Made by a program: the position numbers and the translations under genes. From the IMG/VR virus record IMGVR_UViG_3300027508_000017, positions 1-37,341 of that record: 37,341 nucleotides of DNA, one strand, 5' to 3'. Below are positions 1 to 5,711 of the stretch, piece by piece. The stretch's first letter is position 1; every line of letters begins with the position of its first letter. The notes beneath the pieces are model-generated. The model saw nothing but the letters and a program-made list of their open reading frames with translations, ran no database searches and was not told the origin of the DNA. Source of the stretch: a virus.

Positions 1-11
1 AAGGTATTACC

Positions 12-533
12 ATGAGAATTAAACTTTATTTAGATATGGATGGCGTATTGTCAGATTTTAACACAGCATACCAAGAAATTGGTGGCACAATCGACAATGG
101 AAGAAAATTTAGAAAAGCTGTAATGGAATATAAAATTTTTAGAGATTTAAATTTTATGCCAGACGCAGAACAACTGTTGACGCATGTAAAAACAATTGAT
201 GATATTGATATTGAAATTCTAACATCAGTTGGAACATTCGATCCATTTGTTGGCGATGAAGTTAAAAAGCAAAAGAAAAACTGGCTCAAAGAAAAGAACA
301 TTAATTACAAACCAAATTTTGTTCGTTCTAAGTCAGAGAAATCAAAATATGCATTACATCCATACGGAAGCATGTTCCCAAACATTTTAGTGGACGATTC
401 AGCAGGATGTATTGACCCATTCAATAGAGCAGGTGGTCGTGGAATTTTGCACACCAGTGCAGCAGCAACAATCCCTCTGCTTGACACAACTATTACACAA
501 CTTCGTGCAATTGACGGATTAAGGCTAGGATGA
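12..533 (+). CDS. HAD-superfamily 5'(3')-nucleotidase-like protein
   Basis: A 173-residue protein. The N-terminus reads LYLDMDGVLSDF (residues 5-16), the HAD motif I in which the first Asp of DxD is the phosphate-accepting nucleophile. The C-terminal part has NILVDDSAGCIDPF (about 125-138), which fits the distal acidic HAD motif. Size and motif layout resemble small phage/bacterial 5'(3')-deoxyribonucleotidases that dephosphorylate (d)NMPs, but substrate cannot be read from sequence. An AAGG Shine-Dalgarno lies at the very start of the window, so the start is plausible. Its stop overlaps the next start (ATGA). Family assignment is good; the exact reaction is inference. Confidence 0.7.
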   Translation: MRIKLYLDMDGVLSDFNTAYQEIGGTIDNGRKFRKAVMEYKIFRDLNFMPDAEQLLTHVKTIDDIDIEILTSVGTFDPFVGDEVKKQKKNWLKEKNINYKPNFVRSKSEKSKYALHPYGSMFPNILVDDSAGCIDPFNRAGGRGILHTSAAATIPLLDTTITQLRAIDGLRLG

Positions 534-817
534 ATGATTTACTCACAACAACATTTAAATGGATAAAGGATGATTGGTACTCTCACCCAGTTCGTTTCAT
601 CATTGAATTACTTGCTTGGGCTATTAGTATTGGGTGCAGTATCACTATGGCTCTTACTGTTCCCACTCCGCCATTACTTATTCTTTATCCTATTTGGATT
701 AGTGGTTGTGCTATGTATGCTTGGGCTGCTTATACTAGGAAATCATTTGGGATGCTGGCTAACTACATGCTCTTGGTGACGATTGACTTTATTGGCTTAA
801 TAAGGATGCTAACATGA
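530..817 (+). CDS. conserved phage membrane protein
   Basis: A 95-residue protein with a short polar N-terminus (about 25 residues) followed by two to three hydrophobic segments at about 22-44, 46-68 and 75-93. It probably sits in the host inner membrane. I recognise the general pattern (KWIKDDW..HP.RF.IELLAWAISIGCS) from orphan proteins of T4-like marine phages, but no function is known to me. It overlaps the upstream gene by ATGA and the downstream gene by the same arrangement, so it belongs to a translationally coupled string of small genes. Confidence 0.65.
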   Translation: MNDLLTTTFKWIKDDWYSHPVRFIIELLAWAISIGCSITMALTVPTPPLLILYPIWISGCAMYAWAAYTRKSFGMLANYMLLVTIDFIGLIRMLT

Positions 818-981
818 CATTTAGATTTTGGATTCAAGAAATGTGGATGCAACATAAAGATGAATATATGGAGTTAGGAATGGCTATCCCAGAAGCATCT
901 GCGCAAGAATATTTTAGTAAATATAAGTATTGGTTGAAACGTGAATACAAACATCAAAAATCTTTGGAGAATTTGGGCTAA
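814..981 (+). CDS. small conserved phage protein, 55 aa
   Basis: ATG at 814 overlaps the stop of the upstream membrane protein, and 55 codons run to TAA at 979-981. The product is charged and aromatic (MTFRFWIQEMW..., then FSKYKYWLKREYKHQ at about 34-48) with no hydrophobic segment. The W..HK...YF.KYKWFLK pattern resembles small orphan proteins of T4-like phages. Coupling to its neighbour and protein-like composition support it as real. Function unknown. Confidence 0.6.
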   Translation: MTFRFWIQEMWMQHKDEYMELGMAIPEASAQEYFSKYKYWLKREYKHQKSLENLG

Positions 982-1111
982 AGCGATTGGTGAGAAGAGC
1001 GGTAGAACAGACCAAGAGTCAGATCAGATTGCATACGTTCGAACTTTCATTTTAGCTGTTTACATTATTACAAACTTGTTTATTATTGCAGGTGTTGTAC
1101 GACATTGGTAG
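941..1111 (+). CDS. small membrane protein, GTG start
   Basis: A 56-codon ORF from GTG at 941 to TAG at 1109-1111, overlapping the previous gene by 41 nt in another frame. The product has a polar first half (LWRIWAKAIGEKSGRTDQES) and one transmembrane segment at about residues 35-52 (TFILAVYIITNLFIIAGV), ending VRHW. The WAKA.GEK...ES..IA..RT pattern followed by one TM helix resembles orphan proteins of T4-like phages. There is no convincing Shine-Dalgarno, so the GTG start is tentative. Translation may be coupled to the upstream gene. Confidence 0.5.
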   Translation: MNTNIKNLWRIWAKAIGEKSGRTDQESDQIAYVRTFILAVYIITNLFIIAGVVRHW

Positions 1112-1112
1112 C

Positions 1113-1141
1113 TTTACTTTAATTCAATATTGGAGTATAAT
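1113..1141 (+). promoter_or_regulatory. sigma70-like promoter, repeated copy 1
   Basis: TTTACT (1113-1118), 17-nt spacer, TATAAT (1136-1141). It sits in a 41-nt block (1111-1151) that recurs at 7597-7637 with only two adjacent substitutions. The -10 box ends 6 nt before the ATG at 1148, so transcription should begin at or next to the start codon. Confidence 0.75.
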
Positions 1142-1147
1142 TATATT

Positions 1148-1684
1148 ATGAATATATTTTATCTACACCACGATACAAAAATTTGTGCAGAAATGCACGT
1201 TGACAAACATTGCGTAAAGATGATTCTGGAATATGCTCAACTATTATCTACTGCTCATCGTGTCCTTGATGGTCACGAGTCCATTACTACTTCGGTTTCT
1301 GGGCGTAAGAAAAAAACTTGGACTATTAGCGATCATCGCAACGATGTCCTTTACAGTGCTACCCATATTAATCATCCTTCGGCTATTTGGGTGAGACAGT
1401 CTCTTGAAAATTATCAATGGCTATACAATATGTTCCGTGATTTGATTAAGGAATATAATTATCGCTACGGTAAAGTGCATAAGTGTTCTATGTTGCTTGG
1501 TGAGTTGCAGTATCCACCCAACAATATCCCCAAAGATAAACCATTTACTGAACCGACTCCTGCCATGCCAGACCACTATAAAGTAGCAGGAGATTCTATC
1601 ACATCATACAAAAATTATTATCTCGGCGATAAGACGAGAATGTTTTCTTGGAAAAATCGTCCAACTCCGTCTTGGATTTGCTAA
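1148..1684 (+). CDS. conserved T4-like phage protein of unknown function
   Basis: A 178-residue protein from ATG 1148. Longer in-frame versions would begin inside the promoter and are unlikely. It starts MNIFYLHHDTKICAEMHVDKHCVKMILEYAQLLSTAHRVLDG, a pattern I associate with orphan proteins of marine T4-like phages (Y..D......CDKH.VKMILE.AQLL). It is rich in His, Cys and aromatic residues, and HVDKHCVKM together with later His/Trp residues could be a metal or nucleic-acid site. That is speculation. It ends RPTPSWIC, and the stop overlaps the CTAAATA box of the next gene. Because the promoter lies directly on the ATG, the mRNA is probably leaderless. Confidence 0.65.
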   Translation: MNIFYLHHDTKICAEMHVDKHCVKMILEYAQLLSTAHRVLDGHESITTSVSGRKKKTWTISDHRNDVLYSATHINHPSAIWVRQSLENYQWLYNMFRDLIKEYNYRYGKVHKCSMLLGELQYPPNNIPKDKPFTEPTPAMPDHYKVAGDSITSYKNYYLGDKTRMFSWKNRPTPSWIC

Positions 1685-1687
1685 ATA
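1681..1687 (+). promoter_or_regulatory. candidate late promoter CTAAATA
   Basis: CTAAATA followed by 5 nt and ATG (1693). It resembles the T4 late promoter -10 (TATAAATA) and its variants in related phages. The same box-N5-ATG arrangement recurs at gp25 and at the gp2-like gene. Confidence 0.5.
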
Positions 1688-1692
1688 CAATT

Positions 1693-1932
1693 ATGCCTAC
1701 ATACACTTTTATCGATACAAACACTGGCGAGAAGTTTGACAAATTTCTGAAAATTGCGGATCGTGAGCAATTTCTCAACGACAACCCTCATATTCAATCT
1801 GTTATAACTGCGCCAGCAATTACAGGCGATCACGTTTCTGTTAAAAAGGATACAGGATTCAAGGAGGTGCTGCAAAAAATTAACGAAAGAAATCCACATA
1901 ACGATTTAAGTAAAACTTCCTCACAATTATAA
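1693..1932 (+). CDS. conserved phage protein, FmdB-like N-terminus without cysteines
   Basis: A 79-residue protein from ATG 1693. An upstream in-frame ATG would read through the preceding gene's end and was not used. It starts MPTYTFIDTNTGEKFDKFLKIADREQFLNDNPHIQSVITAPAI. The MPTYTF opening resembles the FmdB family, but the zinc-ribbon cysteines are absent. The C-terminal DTGFKEVLQKINERNPH resembles small orphans of T4-like phages. Function unknown. It follows a candidate late promoter and precedes phoH by 14 nt. Confidence 0.6.
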   Translation: MPTYTFIDTNTGEKFDKFLKIADREQFLNDNPHIQSVITAPAITGDHVSVKKDTGFKEVLQKINERNPHNDLSKTSSQL

Positions 1933-1946
1933 CTCAAGGATTTTTA

Positions 1947-2717
1947 ATGGCTCGCACATCAGCTGCAAAGAAAGTAGTAGACATTCATAATGACGAGCGT
2001 GAAACAAAACCTGTTACCAGTAATCAGTTAAAATTACGTTTAGATAATTTAAAAACATTTCAGCCACTCACCGATAATCAGAAATTATTTTTTGACGCAT
2101 ATAAAACAGGTGATTATTTTATAGCATTACATGGAGTAGCAGGTACTGGTAAAACTTTTATTGCACTCTATAAAGCAATAGAAGAAGTTCTCGATAAATC
2201 AAACCCATTCAATAAAATCATTGTAGTTCGCTCTGCTGTTCAATCTAGAGAGATTGGTCATCTTCCTGGCGACGTTGGTGAAAAGATGGAAATCTATGAA
2301 CAACCATATCGTCAGATCTGTCATCAGTTATTTGATCGTAAAGACGCATGGGATCGTTTAGAAGAACAGGGTTATGTAACCTTTATTTCAACTTCTTTTA
2401 TTCGTGGTATGTCTTTCGATAATGCAATTATTATCGTTGACGAAATGCAAAACTTGACATATGAAGAGATCGATACAGTTATGACACGTGTCGGGCATAT
2501 GTCTAAAATTATTTGGTGTGGCGATTATCGTCAAACCGATCTAAATAAAAGAAAGAACGATGTTACAGGTATTTTGAAATTCTTTGATATTGCTCAACAC
2601 ATGAAAGCGTTTACTCGCATCGAGTTTACTGTAGATGATATCGTTCGTTCATCGTTAGTTAAAGATTATATCTTGGCTAAGTTAAAGTACGAAGATTACG
2701 AGGATAACAAGAAATGA
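1947..2717 (+). CDS. phoH: PhoH-like ATPase
   Basis: A 256-residue P-loop ATPase. Walker A is GVAGTGKT (63-70) and Walker B is IIIVDEMQN (161-169). The intervening RSAVQSREIGHLPGDVGEKMEIYEQPY is the signature of the PhoH family, and SFIRGMSFDNA precedes Walker B as in bacterial PhoH. PhoH is widespread in marine phages. Its role is uncertain; in bacteria it is tied to the phosphate regulon and to RNA-associated activities. AAGGA lies 7-8 nt before the ATG. The stop overlaps the start of the endolysin gene (ATGA). Confidence 0.93.
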   Translation: MARTSAAKKVVDIHNDERETKPVTSNQLKLRLDNLKTFQPLTDNQKLFFDAYKTGDYFIALHGVAGTGKTFIALYKAIEEVLDKSNPFNKIIVVRSAVQSREIGHLPGDVGEKMEIYEQPYRQICHQLFDRKDAWDRLEEQGYVTFISTSFIRGMSFDNAIIIVDEMQNLTYEEIDTVMTRVGHMSKIIWCGDYRQTDLNKRKNDVTGILKFFDIAQHMKAFTRIEFTVDDIVRSSLVKDYILAKLKYEDYEDNKK

Positions 2718-3334
2718 TAACAGCAGAACAATTCAAACATTTATTCCCAAGAGCACAAGATCCAGCATCTTGGGCTACATCAATGAATAATGTGTTTCCA
2801 ACATATGAGATTAATACACCACATCGTGTTGCAGCTTTCCTCGCACAGTGTGGTCACGAGTCTGGTGGTTGGACAGTATTTGAAGAAAACTTAAATTACT
2901 CCGCACAAGGTTTATGTAGTATTTTCAAGAAGTATTTCCCTACTCTTGAATCAGCGACACCTTATGCACGCAAACCTGAAATGATTGCTAACAAAGTTTA
3001 TGCTAATCGTATGGGTAATGGTCCAGAAGAATCAGGCGATGGATGGAAATATCGTGGACGTGGTCCGATTCAATTAACTGGTAAAAACAATTACATGCAG
3101 TTTGCCAAAGATATGTTTGACGACTGGCAGAACTTATTTGATAACCCAGATTGGGTTACTGCTGATAGAGACTTCGCATTGATGTCAGCTATTTGGTTCT
3201 GGAATAAAAATGCATTAAACAGAGAAGCAGACGCAGGCGATATCAAGACAATGACACGTAAAATCAATGGTGGATACATTGGTCTTGACGATCGCATTAA
3301 ACACTACAATGAGGCTATACATTTACTTACATAA
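2714..3334 (+). CDS. GH19 chitinase-like endolysin
   Basis: A 206-residue glycoside hydrolase family 19 domain covering nearly the whole protein. GHESGGW (47-53) carries the catalytic acid Glu49, with a second conserved Glu in EENLNYSA (57-64). YRGRGPIQLTGKNNY (113-127) is the hallmark substrate-groove motif. Phage GH19 enzymes cleave the peptidoglycan glycan backbone. There is no signal peptide, so release would need a holin, which is not evident here. A related domain lies inside gp5 in this window, at about 28% of the way through that tail protein. This stand-alone copy is most likely the lysis enzyme. Coupled to phoH and to the exonuclease gene by short overlaps. Confidence 0.9.
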   Translation: MITAEQFKHLFPRAQDPASWATSMNNVFPTYEINTPHRVAAFLAQCGHESGGWTVFEENLNYSAQGLCSIFKKYFPTLESATPYARKPEMIANKVYANRMGNGPEESGDGWKYRGRGPIQLTGKNNYMQFAKDMFDDWQNLFDNPDWVTADRDFALMSAIWFWNKNALNREADAGDIKTMTRKINGGYIGLDDRIKHYNEAIHLLT

Positions 3335-3987
3335 TGAAAAATTTTATACATCATGATTTACCCAAACTTGAACGTGACACAAAACCCGATGGTACGAGGG
3401 TATATAAAACGCCATCGGGTCGAGCCTATCCAAGCATCACCACAGTTACAGGATTGCACTCAAAAGCAGCAATCATCGCTTGGCGAAAAAAAGTCGGAGA
3501 AGCAGAAGCCAACCGAATCTCAAATCGAGCAGCAACACGTGGAACAAGAATTCACACCCTCTGCGAATCCTATTTGCGTGGAGAGTCTGCTGAACCAGAT
3601 ATATTCGATCAAGAAGTTTACAGGTCGTTAATTCCACATCTAGACAAGATAAATAACATACATGCGTTAGAAGATCCGCTTTATTCAGATCATCTGGAAG
3701 TTGCAGGAACAGTTGATTGTATTGCAGAGTATGATGGGAAACTTGCAGTTATTGACTTTAAAACTTCTGCAAGAGTTAAGACTCGTGATAATATTTACGG
3801 ATACTTTATGCAAACATCTGCTTATGCAGTTGCTTTCGAAGAACGAACAGGAATTCCTGTTGGTAAGTTAGTTATTATTATGGGTGTTGATGACAACGAA
3901 CCATTAATCTTTGAAGAGAAGAGAGATGACTGGATCGGAGAATTTAAAAAGTTGCGACAAGATTATAAACGAATAAAGAATATTTGA
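3334..3987 (+). CDS. RecB-like PD-(D/E)XK exonuclease
   Basis: A 217-residue nuclease. Motif elements in order: H74 in RGTRIHTLCESYL; VAGTVDCIAEYDG (123-135) with acidic Asp128; VIDFKTS (139-145) giving the D-x-K core (Asp141, Lys143); and YFMQTSAYA (157-165), the QxxxY motif of RecB/lambda-exonuclease-type nucleases. Such proteins in T4-like phages are annotated as exonucleases and may act in recombination or host DNA degradation. TAATG overlap with the endolysin gene. The following promoter overlaps its stop. Confidence 0.8.
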   Translation: MKNFIHHDLPKLERDTKPDGTRVYKTPSGRAYPSITTVTGLHSKAAIIAWRKKVGEAEANRISNRAATRGTRIHTLCESYLRGESAEPDIFDQEVYRSLIPHLDKINNIHALEDPLYSDHLEVAGTVDCIAEYDGKLAVIDFKTSARVKTRDNIYGYFMQTSAYAVAFEERTGIPVGKLVIIMGVDDNEPLIFEEKRDDWIGEFKKLRQDYKRIKNI

Positions 3988-4012
3988 CATTAATGAGAAA
4001 GCAGGGTATAAT
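3984..4012 (+). promoter_or_regulatory. consensus sigma70-type promoter upstream of tmRNA
   Basis: TTGACA (3984-3989), exactly 17 nt, TATAAT (4007-4012): both hexamers match the sigma70 consensus perfectly. Expected start of transcription is around 4019, about 150 nt upstream of the tmRNA acceptor piece. It should be served by unmodified host polymerase early in infection. Confidence 0.85.
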
Positions 4013-4163
4013 GGTATTAAATGCTGAGATTGCACCAAATATAATTATATTTGAACAGAAAGAACTTCCTGAAGGATGGAAAGAGGGAGATATGTTTAAA
4101 GTTGTTATTGGTGCGAACGGACAAGTTACGCTAATCAAGTCAACAAAAGATGGCGTAATGTAA
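4011..4163 (+). CDS. small ORF, 50 aa, between promoter and tmRNA
   Basis: An ORF from ATG 4011 to TAA 4161-4163. The product (MVLNAEIAPNIIIFEQKELPEGWKEGD..., then MFKVVIGANGQVTLIKS) has protein-like composition and a plausible small beta fold, but I recognise no family. The ATG lies inside the -10 hexamer of the strong promoter, so that promoter cannot produce an mRNA containing it; read-through from upstream would be required. An internal ATG at 4092 is preceded by a good GAGGGAG ribosome site and could give a 23-residue peptide. The stop abuts the tmRNA acceptor piece. Confidence 0.4.
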   Translation: MVLNAEIAPNIIIFEQKELPEGWKEGDMFKVVIGANGQVTLIKSTKDGVM

Positions 4164-4165
4164 GA

Positions 4166-4229
4166 ATTGCTGTATGAAGCAATGAGAAAGGTGTTCTGGA
4201 CGTGGGTTCGACTCCCACCACCTCCACCT
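4166..4229 (+). ncRNA. ssrA: permuted tmRNA, acceptor (3') piece
   Basis: This segment carries the tRNA-like 3' half of tmRNA. TTCTGGAC (4194-4201) is followed by a T arm with stem GTGGG (4202-4206)/CCCAC (4214-4218) and loop TTCGACT. The acceptor strand CACCTCC (4219-4225) and discriminator A4226 follow. The acceptor strand pairs with GGGGGTG (4287-4293), which begins the coding piece downstream, with a single G-U pair. The gene is therefore circularly permuted. The genome encodes CCT, not CCA, after the discriminator, so CCA would be added after processing. The 5' boundary is approximate; GCTGT (4169-4173) could pair with ACAGC (4329-4333) as part of helix P2. Confidence 0.88.
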
Positions 4230-4286
4230 GAACATATTCCGAACCGAGTTATCGGTAGCAAAGCGAAACGCTGAGTATGTTCAGTT
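4227..4286 (+). other. intervening segment of the tmRNA precursor
   Basis: About 60 nt separate the acceptor 3' end from the coding 5' end. CTGAACATA (4228-4236) is perfectly complementary to TATGTTCAG (4276-4284), extending the acceptor stem past A4226-T4286 and one mismatch. Inside are two hairpins: ACCGA/TCGGT (4243-4247/4252-4256) and AGCG/CGCT (4262-4265/4269-4272). Known two-piece tmRNA precursors have such a segment removed by tRNA-type processing. Confidence 0.75.
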
Positions 4287-4460
4287 GGGGGTGCCATGGT
4301 TTCGACAGGGCAATAAGTAACAGAGTGGACAGCACGACACAGAGAGTCGTAAAAAGTAAACAACGTAAACGCAAACGACGCACAGTTCGCATTAGCAGCC
4401 TAAACACTGCTTAGGGTTTCGGTAGGTTTCCTCGTAACAGAATAACCTACCACGAATTAG
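4287..4460 (+). ncRNA. ssrA: permuted tmRNA, coding (5') piece with tag reading frame
   Basis: Starts GGGGGTG, then the near-universal tmRNA 5' signature TGGTTTCGACAGGG (4297-4310). A stem ACGAC/GTCGT (4334-4338/4346-4350) leads to an A-rich stretch and the resume codon GCA at 4371. The stop codon lies in the loop region of helix P5, GCAG (4395-4398)/CTGC (4407-4410), as in E. coli tmRNA. Downstream is a well-formed H-type pseudoknot: stem 1 GGTAGGTT/AACCTACC (4421-4428/4444-4451), stem 2 TCGT/ACGA (4432-4435/4452-4455). The 3' end is approximate. tmRNA with SmpB rescues ribosomes stalled on broken mRNAs and tags the peptide for proteolysis. No smpB is seen in this window, so host SmpB is presumably used. 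Confidence 0.9.
4371..4403 (+). other. tmRNA proteolysis tag ANDAQFALAA
   Basis: Ten codons from GCA 4371 to GCC 4400, then TAA 4401-4403, encode ANDAQFALAA. The AND start and ALAA end match bacterial tags; E. coli is ANDENYALAA. The terminal LAA is the determinant recognised by ClpX, and the AND..A segment corresponds to the SspB-binding region. Phe before ALAA is common in betaproteobacterial tags as I recall them. Confidence 0.9.
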
Positions 4461-4569
4461 TGAAGTCTTTGCTCGATGTTAGCAACCGATGCCCAATTGG
4501 CTCTTGTACTAACTAAAGTGGCGACATTAATTATGCAGTGGATCATATTAACTTTTACAAGGAACTATC
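4461..4569 (+). other. non-coding gap between tmRNA and secreted-protein gene
   Basis: About 110 nt with a possible hairpin (TTGCT/AGCAA around 4467-4487) and a small palindrome near 4490-4502. I see no ORF or clear promoter. An AAGGAA ribosome site precedes the ATG at 4570. It may include the trailer of the tmRNA precursor. Confidence 0.4.
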
Positions 4570-4770
4570 ATGAAATCGATTATCGCATTAGTAATGTTGT
4601 CATTCGCAACTGTTTCTTTCGCAGCAGAACCTGCAAAGAAGCCAGAAGCAAAGAAAGAAGAAACAAACTGCGTAACTAAGGACAAACAAGGTAAATGTCC
4701 TCCTGCACCTAAGTCTGAGAAACCTACTCCTAAGAAAGTAGAGCCAAAAGCTGACGCAGCGAAAAAGTAA
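4570..4770 (+). CDS. small exported Ala/Lys/Pro-rich protein
   Basis: A 66-residue protein with a textbook Sec signal peptide: MKS start, hydrophobic core IIALVMLSFATV, and cleavage after VSFA (about residue 18). The mature part is about 48 residues of Lys, Pro, Ala and Glu with two Cys in TNCVTKDKQGKCPP (31-44), which could form one disulfide in the periplasm. It resembles low-complexity periplasmic proteins of bacteria more than phage proteins and may be host-derived. Function unknown; one could imagine a role at the envelope, but nothing shows this. Confidence 0.7.
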   Translation: MKSIIALVMLSFATVSFAAEPAKKPEAKKEETNCVTKDKQGKCPPAPKSEKPTPKKVEPKADAAKK

Positions 4771-4773
4771 TAC

Positions 4774-4780
4774 CTAAATA
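4774..4780 (+). promoter_or_regulatory. candidate late promoter CTAAATA
   Basis: CTAAATA just after the stop of the exported-protein gene and 68 nt before the next ATG (4849). The leader holds a GGTTGGTGG/CCACC-type imperfect hairpin and an AAAGG ribosome site. Confidence 0.4.
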
Positions 4781-4848
4781 ATAGACAGTGGGTTGGTGGA
4801 ACCCAATAAAACCACCTTTTTACACACAACACAGAAAGGTAGTAAAAT

Positions 4849-5118
4849 ATGAGTAACATGACTCCGTTCGAGATTCGCCTTGAACTATTAAAAATGGCGA
4901 AAGACATGCTTAACGATGAATATTACGGTAAGCGTGAACAAATTAGCAACGACTGGCATATGAAAGTCGAATCTGCTAAACTCAATGGTGGCACGATTCC
5001 TGATCATCCAGGTTTTCCTGCTATCCCAACAGAAACTGAAATTATTGCTAAGGCTACTGCCCTGAATGGTTTCGTTTCCAACATCCCACTAGATACAAAG
5101 ACTAAGAAGTCCACCTGA
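4849..5118 (+). CDS. conserved T4-like phage protein of unknown function
   Basis: An 89-residue soluble protein. The N-terminus MSNMTPFEIRLELLKMAKDMLNDEYYGKREQISNDW resembles a small orphan family common in T4-like cyanophages (PFEIR..LL.MAK.ML). The C-terminal EIIAKATALNGFVS fits the same family. AAAGG lies 10 nt before the ATG. It is followed by a terminator-like hairpin at 5128-5151. Function unknown. Confidence 0.65.
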   Translation: MSNMTPFEIRLELLKMAKDMLNDEYYGKREQISNDWHMKVESAKLNGGTIPDHPGFPAIPTETEIIAKATALNGFVSNIPLDTKTKKST

Positions 5119-5127
5119 TAGGGATCG

Positions 5128-5151
5128 GAGTGTGCAGTCACATGCACACTC
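5128..5151 (+). terminator. perfect 9-bp hairpin, possible terminator
   Basis: GAGTGTGCA (5128-5136) pairs with TGCACACTC (5143-5151) around a 6-nt loop, followed by TTTAACTTA. The stem is strong but the U-tract is short, so it may be a weak terminator or an mRNA-stabilising hairpin. Confidence 0.5.
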
Positions 5152-5172
5152 TTTAACTTACTAAGGAGATTT

Positions 5173-5700
5173 ATGAATTTAATCCGAGTTACATTTATTT
5201 CGATAGCAGTAATGGTAGCACTAACAGCTGCTGCTACATTTTATAGTAAAGGATACACTATACTTAACATTAAGTATGGACAGTTAACCACTGACGCTAG
5301 ACAACAAGTTGATTGTTTGGCTGAAAACATTTATTATGAAGCAGGGCATGAACCCCGAGATGGTCAAGTCGCTGTTGCTATGGTAACGATGAATAGAGTA
5401 TTAGATCCAAGGTTTCCGAAAGATATTTGTAGCGTAGTTAAACAAAAAACTAAGGTAGAATCAATCGGCGACACAAGAATTGCTTGTCAATTTTCTTGGT
5501 TTTGTGAGCCAAGAAAATCTATAAATCAAGAAGTATATAACAAAAATTTAGAAGTTGCGTTATATGTTTATGCTAATTATGAGGTACTAGAAGATAATAC
5601 ATATGGCGCAAAATTTTATCATGCGGATTATGTACGACCAAATTGGAAGAATTTACAGAAGACTACAGTAATTGGTAGACACATTTTTTACAAGGATTAA
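5173..5700 (+). CDS. SleB/CwlJ-type cell-wall hydrolase, membrane-anchored
   Basis: A 175-residue protein. An N-terminal hydrophobic segment (about 7-25) is a signal anchor. The hydrolase domain begins CLAENIYYEAGHEPRDGQVAVAMVTMNRV (48-76), with the family's conserved Glu residues (51 and 56), followed by CQFSWFCE (105-112) and GAKFYHADYVRPNW. These are hallmarks of the Hydrolase_2 (SleB) family of peptidoglycan-degrading transglycosylase-like enzymes. In phages such proteins may help lysis or act as spanin-independent muralytic factors. Perfect AAGGAG ribosome site. It is followed immediately by the ClpP gene. Confidence 0.85.
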   Translation: MNLIRVTFISIAVMVALTAAATFYSKGYTILNIKYGQLTTDARQQVDCLAENIYYEAGHEPRDGQVAVAMVTMNRVLDPRFPKDICSVVKQKTKVESIGDTRIACQFSWFCEPRKSINQEVYNKNLEVALYVYANYEVLEDNTYGAKFYHADYVRPNWKNLQKTTVIGRHIFYKD

Positions 5701-5711
5701 AGGTGCAAAAT

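Noticed and set aside
1130-1147. Upstream extension of the 1148 gene (and likewise 7616-7633)
   Set aside because: These codons lie within the -10 region of the repeated promoter and cannot be transcribed from it.
4194-4229. tRNA-like T arm and acceptor end taken as a tRNA gene
   Set aside because: There is no anticodon or D arm upstream, and the acceptor strand pairs with GGGGGTG at 4287, so it is the tmRNA acceptor piece.
3944-4363. 139-residue minus-strand ORF across the tmRNA
   Set aside because: It is antisense to the exonuclease end, the promoter and the tmRNA, and its composition is not protein-like.
4461-4569. Possible third pseudoknot of the tmRNA after 4460
   Set aside because: Only a short hairpin is visible; no stable second stem was found, so the RNA end was left near 4460.
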